DNA from: Apostichopus japonicus
Taxonomy: Eukaryota > Echinodermata > Holothuroidea > Aspidochirotida > Stichopodidae
Reading direction: 5' to 3'
Assembly (NCBI RefSeq): GCF_037975245.1
Contig: NC_092563.1
Span: 25,826,960-25,890,959 of the forward strand
Length of the DNA stretch: 64,000 nucleotides
The notes beneath the pieces are model-generated. The model saw nothing but the letters and a program-made list of their open reading frames with translations. It was not told where the DNA came from and did not search any database. Numbering within the stretch: the first letter of the stretch is position 1; every line of letters starts with the position of its first letter. A program made the translations under genes and the position numbers. Below, piece by piece: positions 23,347-35,750 of this stretch.

Positions 23347-23595
23347 TTTCAGTGACAATGACCCTGAATGTACATTCAGCAGTGTTTCCAGCAGGATCAA
23401 CAAAGATATAATTTACTTGTGTTACTCCTGAACTAAAGAAGGTTCCTGGATTGTGGGTTCTTTGCTGAAGTGAAACAACTCCAGAGTCATCTGTTGCTGT
23501 TGGCTCAGTATAGAAGACGAGTCTTCCTCCTGTTCCTAATGCTGTTGTTTCAGTCACATCTGGAATACAGCTCACAACCGGTGGGACATTGTCCT
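23347..23595 (-). CDS. HYR exon, module Q9 type C
   Basis: 83 codons, EDNVPPVVSC with the PP pair intact. RTHNPGT and VNYIF differ from the RTHGPGT and VTYIF of all other C copies. Confidence 0.93.
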
Positions 23596-23781
23596 CTAAA
23601 ATATGGAAAGACAAAATGTTGTTTTGGAGATTGCAGATGTCTAGCTTTGATTTCAAGTAGAGTTATCAGTATAATGTTACTCACATTGATCTTGTCATTT
23701 ATTAGCACAACGTTACCCATAAAGGTGTGTTTCTCTGTCAACAGCTTTACATCTTAAGCTATTACATGATAGTACACATAC

Positions 23782-24030
23782 CTGGAGTAACTGTGACAGT
23801 AAAAATGCAAAATGCTGTTTGTCCACTTGGGTCAACAAAGATGTATGTCACTTGTGTTGTTCCTGGGCTGAAAAAGTCTCCAGGTGCATGACTTCTAGAC
23901 TGAAGAGAAACAACTCCTGAGTTATCAGCAGCTGTTGGCTCTGTCCAAGACACAGTGATACCAGTGCTGTCAATTGTCACTATTCTTGTGATGTCTTGTA
24001 TGCAGGTAACATCAGGTGGTGTATCATCAA
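23782..24030 (-). CDS. HYR exon, module Q9 type D
   Basis: 83 codons, unique STGITVSWTEPTAADNSG middle segment. Acceptor TTTTCAG, donor GTATGT. The intron before it carries the 310-bp retroelement-like insertion. Confidence 0.93.
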
Positions 24031-24633
24031 CTGAAAAGATCAAAGGAAGAGTCTAAAAGCTAACGGAACTGGCTTGAACTATTAAAAGTCATTTCAAACT
24101 TTCAGAATTAATGATATTTCTTTAAGTAGCTAATGCCAGGGCCAGAAGTAAAAACAGTCACAAATTGTGACAGTATTCTGATATATTTAACAAACTCATG
24201 TCAAAGTGCTGAAATGATGATTCTCAGCAATTATCTGTTTTCATAGCATACCAATGCTAAACACCAATATTTCCTAGGTGAATCCCAATGAATTCTGATA
24301 GAAAGAACGGCTTTGATTACCCCAAATGCTCAGAATAATGTGATTATTAACTGCTTCAAAATAACCACAAGGTTATTAAATGTAAGATATATCAGCTTAC
24401 TTATATCCATTGTCACAACTTTAAGCTATGCATAGCATCAAGTGATATTTGCAGTTGCTAACTGATATGCATAGTTTTTACCGCCATAACTTATAGTCAA
24501 CTATCTATGAAAACAGTTCTCACACTACTTCAGAAATGTTGATCAAATAGTTGAATGTAATCAACACTTTTCTGTCTGTTATTGTTACAAATGATAAATT
24601 TGACCTTTCTGATTCCAATGATGTACTAAGTTA

Positions 24634-24965
24634 ACAGAATCATGAACAGAATTTTGTTTTCTCCTCACCTTTCTGTCTTTGTCCTTCTCTAGTTTATTCC
24701 CTACCTCCTTCCCTTAATCTTCTCTTTGTCCCTCTACTGTTTATCTCCTACCTCTCCTCTTCCCCTGTTGGTTTCCTTCTTCCTTCTCTCCTACTTTGTC
24801 TACTAATCCCCTAACATCTATCTCTTTGTGTTCACTATGCTCACTAACCTGTTTGTATTCTGTGGGTGTTTTTGTCGCTTCTGTTACTGTTACTTGTCAT
24901 TTAGCCTCTGAAGAAGATCCTGCTAGGATCGAAACGTCAGGCCAACTTACTTTTACAGAATCATG
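24634..24965 (+). mobile_element. 310-bp insertion with 11-bp target duplication and hammerhead-like motif
   Basis: Flanked by direct repeats ACAGAATCATG (24634-24644 and 24955-24965). The paralogous site is empty elsewhere, for example near 31395. The body is pyrimidine-rich and ends with CTGAAGA (24908), a GATCC/GGATC stem (24916-24930) and GAAACGTC (24931-24938). GCCT and AGGC bracket it and could pair. The order CTGANGA-stem-GAAA is that of hammerhead cores reported in Penelope-like retroelements, but here helix III would be one pair, so cleavage is doubtful. Confidence 0.65.
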
Positions 24966-25265
24966 TATAGTTAGAGAACCATTTAATATCTTTAGCTGCA
25001 TCATCAAAGCTGGCATCTGTCAAGATTACTAAACTGTTTCTTAAGCAAATTACATGTTTGCTTGGTATAAATACTTTAACTGGTTCTTAGAACAAACAAA
25101 CAGGAAGATCATACACTTCATTCATTAAACACTTCCATGTCCTGTCTTTACTCCACCAAAGCCATGCCATAAGTCAACAAACTTTCCTAACCACAACTTG
25201 GAATGAATATACATCTGTTACACTATGTAATATCAATATTGACGAACAAGCACAGGTTAACTTAC

Positions 25266-25514
25266 TCTCCACTACTATGATATCAAAAACACAATCAGCT
25301 GTGTTCCCACTTGGATCTGCAAAAATGTAAGTCACTGTTGTTGTTCCTGTCTGAAAGAACTGTCCAGGTCTTCGTGTAGCTGACAGAACTGATGCTGTTC
25401 CCGAATTGTCTGTAGCTGTTGGCTCTGTAAACTGTACAACAACACCGAAGCTATTTAGCGGTATCTCTCGTGTAATATCATTGATGCAGCTGACCACAGG
25501 TGGTATATTGTCCA
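25266..25514 (-). CDS. HYR exon, module Q8 type A
   Basis: 83 codons of the older A subfamily. The last base of the exon is A rather than G, so the codon shared with the next exon changes from valine to isoleucine. Confidence 0.93.
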
Positions 25515-26011
25515 CTGAGGATGAGAAAAGAGTAAAATGAAGGTTTTTTTGTGTGTATGCAAATAGTACTTTATTACTAAATTTGTAATACAGTGAGATA
25601 TAAATAAAGGTGGCATTTTTTAATATAAAATAGCTTCTCTTTCTGAATTGAGCTTGAAAAATTCAATGGATAGACCAAAAGCCAAAAATGGATAGAACAT
25701 TTTATTTATTGCTTGAAAACATATACATAGAAGACCCAGAGGGCTGAAAATTAACCAAATTTATTAACTGAATTTAAAAATCATAAACATGCCACAAAGT
25801 AGACTATTAATACTCTGTTAAATTGTTACAACAAATAATTACAAGAAAGAAAGATAAACTACATCTTCCATGCACAATTGAACAATTTCACAAGCCTCTA
25901 CTTGCTTGCAACCATAGCATAGCTCTATAGTTCAAAGCTACTAGTACACACTCTATAAGGGTGACAGTTGTATTCATTACATAGAGAAAAGGCAACAAAG
26001 CTATGACATAC

Positions 26012-26263
26012 CTTCAGTAATGATGATGTTAAATGAACATTCAGCTGTATTTCCTGATGGATCTATAAACACATATGTTACTTGTGTGGTTCCACTCTGG
26101 AAGAATTGTCCAGGAGTATGTGTTCTTGATTGGACATTTGCAGTCCCAGAGTTATCAGTAGCAGTAGGCTCACTGAATTGGACCGTGGTGCCAAATCCAT
26201 TCAGAGGTATGGTCTCTGTTACATCTAGTCCTACACAAGCTATCACTGGTGGTACTTGGTCGA
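26012..26263 (-). CDS. HYR exon, module Q8 type B
   Basis: 84 codons, VDQVPPVIAC start, serine in VQFSEP where all other B copies have arginine. Followed by the short 497-bp B-A intron. Confidence 0.93.
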
Positions 26264-26652
26264 CTGAAGATTTCAAAGTTGAAATTTTTAATCAAATTCC
26301 CAGCTAAACTTTAAAACTATTTTTGCTAAGAGCATATATTTACAAAGAGCGCCAATTGTAATATTTCATCAAGAATTTGCTTCGAGTTGACTTTGAAAGA
26401 GGAAGGAAATTGTCAATTCAAAAACAGTTTAAACTGAACAAACAGCGTAAATAAATGATGAAATCAACTTAGATTTGGCTGATACAAAAACTAACAAAGT
26501 TTGCAAGCTGTTAAACTACTTCAGACAAACTGATAATGCTTTGTTCAAAATCATTACCATCTACTATATCAGCAACACAATCATTGAGTGTGATTTGTAT
26601 TGTGGAGCAATAAGGCTTAGCTTTTAAATTATTTGTATTTAAAAAGACTTAC

Positions 26653-26901
26653 TTTCAGTGACAATGACCCTGAATGTACATTCAGCAGTGTTTCCAGCAG
26701 GATCAACAAAGATATAAGTTACTTGTGTTACTCCTGAACTAAAGAAGGTTCCTGGACCGTGAGTTCTTTGCTGAAGTGAAACAACTCCAGAATCATCGGT
26801 TGCTGTTGGCTCAGTATAGAAGACGAGTCTTCCTCCTGTGCCGAATGCTGTTGTTTCAGTCACATCTGGAATACAGCTCACAACCGGTAGGACATTGTCC
26901 T
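26653..26901 (-). CDS. HYR exon, module Q8 type C
   Basis: 83 codons, EDNVLPVVSC start. TTAFGTGG is unique, with phenylalanine for leucine. GTAAGT donor. Confidence 0.93.
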
Positions 26902-27092
26902 CTAAAATATGGAAAGACAAAATGTTGTTTCGGAGACTGCAGATGTCTAGCTTTGATTTCAAGTAGAGTTATCAGTGTAATGTTACTCACATGACATTGA
27001 TCTTGTCATTTATTAGCACAATGTTACCCATAAAGGTGTGTTTCTCTGTCAACAGCTTTAAATCTTTAGCTATTACATGATTGTACACATAC

Positions 27093-27341
27093 CTGGAGTA
27101 ACTGTGACAGTAAAAATGCAAAATGCTCTTTGTCCACTTGGGTCAACAAAGATGTATGTCACTTGTGTTGTTCCTGGGCTGAAAAAGTCTCCAGGTGCAT
27201 GACTTCTAGACTGAAGAGAAACAACTCCTGAGTTATCAGTAGCTGTTGGCTCTGTCCAAGACACAGTGGTACCAGTGCTGTCAATTGTCACTATTCTTGT
27301 GATGTCTTGTATGCAGGTAACATCAGGTGGTGTATCATCAA
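27093..27341 (-). CDS. HYR exon, module Q8 type D
   Basis: 83 codons. It reads IVTIDSTG and VSWTEP where Q3-Q7 read TVTIDSTG and VFWTEP, and has QRAFC for QTAFC. Shares the serine of VSWTEP with Q9. Confidence 0.93.
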
Positions 27342-28252
27342 CTGAAAAGATCAAAGGAAGAGTCTAAAAGCTAATGGAACTGGCTTGAACTATTAAAAGT
27401 CATTTCAAACTTTCAGAATTAATGATTTTTCTTTAAGTGGCTAATGCCAGGGCCTAATAAGGAACAGTCACAAATTGTGACAGTATTCTAATATTTTGAA
27501 CAAACTCATGTCAAAGTTTTGAAATGATGATTCTCAGCAATTATCTGTTTTGATAGCAAAACTAGGTTTCATAGCATACCAATGCTAAACACCAATATTT
27601 CCTAGGTGTATCCCAATGAGTTCTGACAGAAAAAGGGCTGTTATTACCCCAAATGCTCAGAATTATAATTGATCTGGTGAAACTATATAGAAATGTCAAT
27701 GTGATTATTAGCTGCTTCAAAATAAACCACGAGGGTATTTAAAAGTAAGAGGTATCAGCTTACTTATATCCATTGTCACAACTTTAAGCTATGCATAGAA
27801 TCAAGTGATATTTGCAGTTGCTAACTGATATGCACAGTGTTTACCGCCATAACTTATAGTCAACTGTCTATGAAAACAGTTCTTACATTCAGATATGTTG
27901 ATCAAATAGTTGAATGTAATCAACACTTTTCTGTCTGTTATAATTACAAATGATAATTTTGACCTTTCTGATACCAATGATTTACTAAGTTAACGCAATC
28001 ATGCATAGTTCGAGAACCATTTATTATCTTTAGCTGCATCATCACAGCTGACAACTGTCAAGATTAAAAATGTTTCTTAATCAAATTTAACTACAGGAAT
28101 GCTTGGTATAAATACTTAAAATAGTTCTAAAAACAAATAAACAAGAAAATTTTACACTTCCTTCATTAAACACTTCTATGTCCTGTCTTTACTCCATCAA
28201 AGTCATGCCATAAGACTTCAAAACTTTTCCTTACCAAAAATTGGAATGAATA

Positions 28253-30124
28253 AACTGTATTTAAATCAGTTTTACTTACTGGCTATCACAGTCACTGGAA
28301 ATGAGCATGTTCCTATGTTACCAGCAGCATCTGCATATCTGTAGGTGACTGTTGTAGTTCCAATAGAGAAGCTTTGCCCAGACGTGTGCGATTGACTTTG
28401 TAAGACCACTGGTACATTAAGGTCGAATGTAACTGGCGCAGACCAAGTCACAATGACAGCTGGTGTACCAATCTCAATTTCAATGTCAATAGGCGTAGGG
28501 CAGGTTACTTGTGGAGGTGTATTGTCCACTGTTTAAGGGAGTAATGAAAACATGCACATGGCAACGTAATTAGGTAAAAATATAAGGGAAAAGAACAAAA
28601 GCTAAACAAAGCCTGTAGCATTTGCATTGCTTCCAATCAGCTCACTAAAGTTAATGAGAGTTTTGTCTATTTTCTCTTTCATCAAAAAGTTTAGCATTGA
28701 TTGGTATGCAAAGTATGCTAGACTAGGTGGACATTTACATTAAGAGCATGGCAAGTCTAGACTATGTGTGAACAGATTGGTACAAAAACTAGCAAACTTC
28801 CTGAGATGTAAACTGTCTATAATGACATTCTACCAACAGAACTAGCAATAGAGGCAATTCCAAGGTACTTTGCAATAAAATGTTCATTGTTTTCATTCAA
28901 CCTAGATGTTTTAGTTTAATATGAGTTGCTGCCCCTTCTTTTTGTGGTAATAACCCTCACGTTTCAGGGCTTTTACTTTGTAACAGTAAACAATGGTGAC
29001 ATGTGCTCCTCTTTAAGTTATGTTGCTGTGCTCACTTGCATTTCAAAACCAGAAAGTCAAGAGGAGGCATTGTGATTCCTCACCTTTGCAGTTTATATAT
29101 ATGGAATCACCTGATAGCAATACAGCAACTAAGGAAAATGTGTCCTAAAGTCAAGTACCAAAAAATCAGAATAGTTCCAGATAACTTGACCCAAATGAAA
29201 ATTTTATGACAGCAAGATCATTAACTGGGACTTACAGTAGGTTCCAGAAATGTTCACCAATATAGGGTAACATCTTCAAGTAGCTCCAAGTGTGAAATGT
29301 GGCAAATCGTTAATTCAAGCAAAATATGAATTTTCCAAAGAACCCCAAACAACCAACCCCTTCTCAAAACAGATAAAAAAGTAAACCATTGTGACCTGTG
29401 CAACTTTGTCGAGGAAGGTATTTTAATCTGTGGGTATTTGTTTTGCTTAAATGCAGACAGTACACATTAAGGGTAATCAGTCTCCCAACTACAATTTTTA
29501 CCAACTCTGTAGTTGGGTAAGTTATTTAACTTCATTTTGCTCACTGATCACCTCAAATGGCATTTGGCCTCTGTAGAAACAGAAGGGTTCTTCTACTCAA
29601 TAAGATGGGTCTACATACCAAGTATATAGTAAATCCAAGCTTTCCTTTTTAAGTTAGAGTGTATATAAAGTGCATCCATGTACTTCATATGGAGATCATC
29701 CAACTTCTGCTCTGTGAATTAACATTCTTACAAGGTTTTTGGACATTGACCTCTGTTGACCTCATATGACATTTGAACTCACAGACAGCAATGAGTTCTT
29801 CTACCTCAAATGGCATTTGGCCTCTGTAGAAACAGAAGGGTTCTTCTACTCAATAAGATGGGTCTACATACCAAGTATATAGTAAATCCAAGCTTTCCTT
29901 TTTAAGTTAGAGTGCATATAAAGTGCATCCATGTACTTCATATGGAGATCATCCAACTTCTGCTCTGTGAGTTAACATTCTTACAAGGTTTTTGGACATT
30001 GACCTCTGTTGACCTCATATGACATTTGAACTCACAGACAGCAATGAGTTCTTCTACCCAATATTGTGCATCCACCTACTAAATATGAAGTTCATCCACT
30101 TGTTTTGAGTTATCGTGTTTTGAC
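28253..30124. repeat. Segmental duplication block 2 (E2 block)
   Basis: Copy of 18003-19666, but with an internal 253-bp tandem duplication (29551-29803 and 29804-30056). The left breakpoint lies where A-module intron (ttggaatgaata) switches to E-flank (aactgtatttaaatc). Confidence 0.9.
28280..28528 (-). CDS. HYR exon E2 (paralogue of E1)
   Basis: 83 codons, acceptor AAACAG, donor GTAAGT. Starts VDNTPPQVTCPTPIDI and has FDLNVPVV in place of TDNSG. It differs from E1 at a handful of residues (TPAV for TTGV, HTSGQS for HASGNL, YRYAD for YIYAD). The homology with E1 continues through the upstream intron to about 30124. Confidence 0.93.
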
Positions 30125-30340
30125 CTTAACAGAAACAATAGGGTTCTTCTACCAAATAAGGTGCATCTATGCACCATGTATGGAGTTCATCCAACTTCTG
30201 CTTTGTGAGGTAACATGTTTTACATAAGTTTTTGACTTGACCTCTGTTGAACTCTGACCTTAACAGAAAACAATAGGGTTCTTCTACCCAATAAGGTGCA
30301 TCCACATACTAAATATTGAGGTTCACCAACCATATATACT
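29551..30340. repeat. Degenerate repeat array incl. 253-bp tandem duplication
   Basis: Recurrent blocks TTCTTCTACCCAATA, GTGCATCCACNTACTAAATA and TGACCTCTGTTGACCTC form diverged monomers. Two TGACCT half-sites four bases apart occur at 29747-29762 and 30000-30015 (and at 19540-19555 in block 1). Confidence 0.7.
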
Positions 30341-30966
30341 TTCTGAAACAATCATTTCAAATAGTTACCTGTATGAAACAGAAATATGAAAAGCCCATGC
30401 AATCATTTCAGAAGTTAACAGCTAAACCAAAATCATACACTTGCAAAGGTGAATCTAGAGTGTGAATGTTTGACTTCAAGGAAAAGATTTAACAACTGAG
30501 AGGATCAAACAGTTTCTCTAGAGATTGTAATTGCATCAATTTATAAAATGAGCATGGTTGGTAACTATCAAAGGTTCATACATACTTATCATGTGAAGCT
30601 GACTGAAGAAAAATCTTTGTTTTATTGTATTTCTTGGTGTTGGCCACCACTAATTAATTTTGGTACAAAAGGTACTTCATATGAAACATATGTTCAACTA
30701 AGGCAAATCACAGCTAACAATGCTAAGACATGTACATCAATTTGGACCTTGAAAACAGGAAGAAATAACTGCCTGGGAAGCAATGATCATCACTTTAATG
30801 AAAACAAATGATCATTTGTTGAAAAAGCAATATCACTGATGATTTATTCATGAACTAAGATTAAGTCACTATTCTTTTTGCCCCCAGCATCCTCTTTTAA
30901 AAAACATTATGTTTTCAACTTGATCATAAGACAGACATAAGGGAAGGTACATAATGAAAATCTTAC
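30341..30966. other. Intron between E2 and F, no recognisable content
   Basis: A plus-strand frame of 87 codons at 30548-30811 has no domain features. Confidence 0.45.
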
Positions 30967-31215
30967 CTGTACTAACGATCACATTGAATGTACAATCAGC
31001 TGTATTTCCACTGCCATCTCTATAGATGTACATAACTTGTGTTTCTCCCACAGGGAACATTGAATTGGAAAAATGACTTTGTGTTACAAGTTCCACAACC
31101 CCAGAGTCATCTGTGGCAACAGGAGCTGTCCATGTAGCAGTGCCACGAGATAGGCCAAGTTCAACAGTCACACGGACATCTGGAGGGCAGATGACCTGAG
31201 GTGGTTGGTCATCCA
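30967..31215 (-). CDS. HYR exon F (single copy)
   Basis: 83 codons, acceptor TTTGCAG, donor GTAAGA. Starts VDDQPPQVICPPDV, has ATWTAPVATDDSG in the middle and ends with DCTFNVIVSTG. It belongs to none of the A-E types and has no second copy in the window. The E1 block, which duplicates the E2 neighbourhood, lacks it. Confidence 0.93.
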
Positions 31216-31711
31216 CTGCAAACCAAAATGAACAGTAACCAAAATCACATCTGATTTTGACCTTATACTTATACATACATACTTATACATTCAGATATGT
31301 TGATCAAATAGTTGAATGTAATCAACACTTTTCTGTCTGTTATAATTACAAATGATAATTTTGACCTTTCTGAAACCAATGATGTACTAAGTTAACGGAA
31401 TCATGTATAGTAAGAGAACCATTTATTATCTTTAGCTGCATCATCAGAGCTGACAACTGTCAAGATTAAAAATGTTTCTTAAGCAAATTTAACTACAGGA
31501 ATGCTTGGTATAAATACTTAAACTAGTTCTAAAAAACAAATAAACAAGAAAATTTTACACTTCATTCATAAAACACTTCTATGTCCTGTCTTTACTCCAT
31601 CAAAGTCATGCCATAAGGCTTCAAAACTTTTCCTAACCACAAATTGGAATGAATAGACATCTGTTACACTATGTAATATTAATATTGACAAACAAGCACA
31701 GGTTAACTTAC

Positions 31712-31960
31712 CCTCCACTACACTGATATCAAAAACACAATCAGCTGTGTTCCCACTTGGATCTGCAAAGATGTAAGTCACTGTTGTTGTTCCTGTCTGA
31801 AAGAACTGTCCAGGTCTTTGTGTAGCTGACAGAACTGATGCTGTTCCTGAATTGTCTGTAGCTGTTGGCTCTGTAAACTGTACAACAACACCGAAGCTAT
31901 TTAGCGGTATCTCTCGTGTAATATCATTGATGCAGCTGACCACAGGTGGTATATTGTCCA
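31712..31960 (-). CDS. HYR exon, module Q7 type A
   Basis: 83 codons of the older A subfamily (INDITREI, VVQFTEP), with SATQRPGQ as in Q1. It closes the seven-module array; the next exon in the transcript is the single exon F. Confidence 0.93.
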
Positions 31961-33214
31961 CTGAGGAAAAAGAAACATTATAAAGTCAAATATTAAGGTC
32001 ACCGGTTCTTATTTGATACAATAATTACTTGCAGGGGTAATGGTAACTTTATACAGAAGGGTAATTATCATAGAAAAGAGACAACAGTGGCTAACAGCTG
32101 TTTCAAATAATCCCGTGTAAGACATAATAAGGTGTCATCTTATCTCCTTTACCCAACGGAGAGTTATAATGCACAAAAGTGTTTTTTCATCTCCTTTTCT
32201 GATAACAGAATGTGATAACTCAGTTCTTCCCCAAAACCTAAGACTGTTAATGATAAGTCATAGATCAGATACTAAAGCCGATGTACCAAACTGTGAAAGG
32301 TTTATCTATTTCAAAACTTACTCATTCCTGTACAGGCTTTAATATCAAAATAATATGAAATGAGGTCTTGTTAAAAGACAGACCCATTGATAGCACAATC
32401 TCTTAAACAATTACAATACAGGTTAAATCTCTTATTTAGCCTACATACAACATTGGTTATTTCTGTGCAACCATCAGGTGCATGCAACTGTATCTAATGC
32501 TACACATCAGAAAATGATCACTTGAAAATACTTTATCCAAAGGCTAAAATGAAGAAAAATTACTACTTACATAAAATAAGTACCAGCATGAAATCAGTAC
32601 ATGAACTGTCTGAACCAACTTCAATAGAAACATTAGTATCAAAGGGAAGTGTTCCCTCTTCTGCTGACCTTATGTGAGGTTTCCATGTCTTTTGTTGCTA
32701 TTCATACATTTGAATAAAGTTTTGATAATATGTCCACTTTTGACTTTCATTCTCCAACAACACTCACTTGTAAATATTGAGTAATTGTTTGTCTCCATCT
32801 GATCTCAGATAACCTTCACATGCTCCCCTTTTAGCTAAGGAAAGACTTCACTTGATACATTTGAAACTGTCGTCAAGTTCAATTTACTTCATTTCCAGAC
32901 AAATAGTCATTGGCAGACAAAGTTAACCCTATAGATGCTGCTTACTGTACTTTTTCTGAGACACCAATCAATGATAGTGCATCTGTATTTATATAACTTA
33001 ACGCATAAATCTTTATCTTTGGCAATTTTGAGCAATTAACCATTTTTATCAAATCTCCTTGAAAGCTGACCTCAGTAGCCAGGTTGTTAAATGTCACATG
33101 TCAATTCTTGCTTGAGACCATAGCATAGATCTAGTTCAAAGCTAGTAGGAAAAACTGATACAGGTGACAGTTGTATTCATTACATAGAGAAAGGACAACA
33201 AAGCTATGACATAC

Positions 33215-33466
33215 CTTCAGTAATGATGATGTTAAATGAACACCGGGCTGTATTTCCTGATGGATCTATAAACACATATGTTACTTCTGTGGTTCCACTC
33301 TGGAAGAATTGACCAGGGGTGTGTGTTCTTGATTGGACAGTTGCAGTCCCAGAGTTATCAGTAGCAGTAGGTTCACGGAATTGGACGGTAGTGCCAAATC
33401 CATTCAGAGGTATGGTCTCTGTTACATCTAGTCCTACACAAGCTATCACTGGTGGTACTTCGTCAA
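33215..33466 (-). CDS. HYR exon, module Q7 type B
   Basis: 84 codons, VDEVPPVIAC start, NTARCSF near the end. The last B exon with the long (about 1.25 kb) B-A intron form. Confidence 0.93.
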
Positions 33467-33854
33467 CTGAAGATTTAAAAGTTGAAATTTTAATCAAATT
33501 GGCAACTCAACTTTGAATTAACTATTATGGCTAAGAGCATATATTTACACAGAGCGCCATTTGTAACATTACATCAAGAATTTGCTTCAAATTGACTTTG
33601 AAAGAGCAAGGAAATTGTCAATTTAATTACAGTTTAAACTGAACATACAGTATAATAAATGATGACATCAACTTAGAATTGGCTGATGTAGAAATTACAA
33701 CGTTTGTAAGCTGTTAAACTACTTCAGACACACTGATGATGCTTTGTGCAAAATCATTTCCATCTACTATATCAGCAACACAATCATTGAGTGTGATTTG
33801 TATTATGGAGCAATAAGGCTTAGCTTTTAATTATTTGTATTTAAAAAGACTTAC

Positions 33855-34103
33855 TTTCAGTGACAATGACCCTGAATGTACATTCAGCAGTGTTTCCAGC
33901 GGGATCAACAAAGATATAAGTTACTTGTGTTACTCCTGAACTAAAGAAGGTTCCTGGACCGTGGGTTCTTTGCTGAAGTGAAACAACTCCAGAGTCATCG
34001 GTTGCTGTTGGCTCAGTATAGAAGACGAGTCTTCCTCCTGTTCCTAATGCTGTTGTTTCAGTCACATCTGGAATACAGCTCACAACCGGTAGGACATTAT
34101 CCT
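33855..34103 (-). CDS. HYR exon, module Q7 type C
   Basis: 83 codons, EDNVLPVVSC start, GTAAGT donor. Matches Q5-C. Confidence 0.93.
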
Positions 34104-34290
34104 CTAAAATATGGAAAGACAAAATGTTGTTTTGCAGACTGCAGATGTCTAGCTTTGATTTCAAGTAGAGTTATCAGTGTAATGTTACATCACAGTAATC
34201 TTGTCATTTATTAGCACAATGTTATGCATAAAGGTGTGTTTCTCTGCCAACAGCTTTAAATCTTAAGCTATTACATGAATGTACACATAC

Positions 34291-34539
34291 CTGGAGTAAC
34301 TGTGACAGTAAAAATGCAAAATGCTGTTTGTCCACTTGGGTCAACAAAGATGTATGTCACTTGTGTTGTTCCTGGGCTGAAAAAGTCTCCAGGTGCATGA
34401 CTTCTAGATTGAAGAGAAACAACTCCTGAGTTATCAGTAGCTGTTGGCTCTGTCCAAAACACAGTGGTACCAGTGCTGTCAATTGTCACTGTTCTTGTGA
34501 TGTCTTGGATGCAGGTAACATCAGGTGGTGTATCATCAA
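34291..34539 (-). CDS. HYR exon, module Q7 type D
   Basis: 83 codons, TVTIDSTG and VFWTEP form. The template-like partner of Q5-D. Confidence 0.93.
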
Positions 34540-35501
34540 CTGAAAAGATCAAATGAAGAGTCTGAAAGCTAATGGAACTTGCTTGAACTATTAAATTCAT
34601 TTCAAACTTTAAAAATGATTGAATTTTCTTTCAGTGGCTAATGCCAGGGTCTGACGTTAAAACAGTCACAAATTGTGACAGTATTCTGATATATATTTAA
34701 CAAACTCATGTCAAAGTTCTGAAATGATGATTCTCAGCAATTATCTGTTTTCATAGCAAAACTAGGTTTCATAGCATACCAATGCTAAACACCAATATTT
34801 CCTAGGTGTATCCCAATGAATTCTGATAGAAAGAACGGCTTTAATCACCCCAAATGCTCAGAATTATAATTTGATCTGATAGAAATGTCAATGTGATTAT
34901 TTACTGCTTCAAAATAACCACAAGGTTATTTAAATGTAAGATATATCAGCTTACTTATATCCATTGTCACAACTTTAAGCTATGCATAGAATCAAGTGAT
35001 ATTTGCAGTTGCTAACTGATATGCATAGTTTGTACCGCCATAACTTATAGTCAACTATCTATGAAAACAGTTCTCACACTACTTCAGATATGTTGATCAA
35101 ATAGCTGTATGTAATCAACACTTTTCTGTGTGTTATAATTACAAATGATAACTTTGACCTTTCTGATACCAATGATGTACCAAATTAACAGAATCATATA
35201 TAGTGAGAGAACCATGTAATATCTTCAGCTGCATCATCAAAGCTGGCATCTGTCAAGATAACTAAACCGTTTCTTAAGCAAACTACATGAGTACTTGGTA
35301 TGAATACTTTAACTGGTTCTAAGAACAAATAAAACAAAAACATCTTACACTTCCTTCATTAAACACTTCTATGTCCTGTCTTTACTTCATCAAAGTCATG
35401 CCATAAGTCATCAAAACATGTCCTAACCACAAACTGGAATGAATATACATCTTTTACACTATGTAATATTAATATTGACAAACAAGCAGAGGTTAACTTA
35501 C

Positions 35502-35750
35502 CCTCCACTACACTGATATCAAAAACACAATCAGCTGTGTTCCCACTTGGATCTGCAAAGATGTAAGTCACTGTTGTTGTTCCTGTCTGAAAGAACTGTC
35601 CGGGTCTTCGTGTAGCTGACAAAACTGATGCTGTTCCTGAATTGTCTGTAGCTGTTGGCTCTGTAAAGTCTACCACAACACCAAAGCTATTTAGCGGTAT
35701 CTCTCGCGTAATATCACTGATGCAGCTGACCACAGGTGGTATATTGTCCA
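35502..35750 (-). CDS. HYR exon, module Q6 type A
   Basis: 83 codons, young A subfamily (ISDITREI, VVDFTEP), acceptor CCTCAG, donor GTAAGT. Confidence 0.93.

Larger units (their letters stand above)
21955..28250 (-). repeat. Tandem module pair Q9-Q8 (unit about 3.3 kb)
   Basis: A-to-A spacing 3311 bp. Both modules have a 0.5-kb B-A intron, a 0.39-kb C-B intron and a 0.19-kb D-C intron, with homology throughout. The B-A intron differs from that of Q1-Q7. Confidence 0.9.

Noticed and set aside
26020-26307. Plus-strand frames of 60-100 codons opposite many HYR exons (for example 26020-26307, 33978-34214, 61258-61557).
   Set aside because: They mirror the minus-strand exons, recur with them, and lack splice signals or domains of their own.
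35359-35501. Type A HYR frames continue for about 46 codons past the donor in Q2-Q6, with the same tail each time.
   Set aside because: The tail lies beyond a strong GTAAGT donor and is shared only because the introns are near-identical. Older A copies have different tails.
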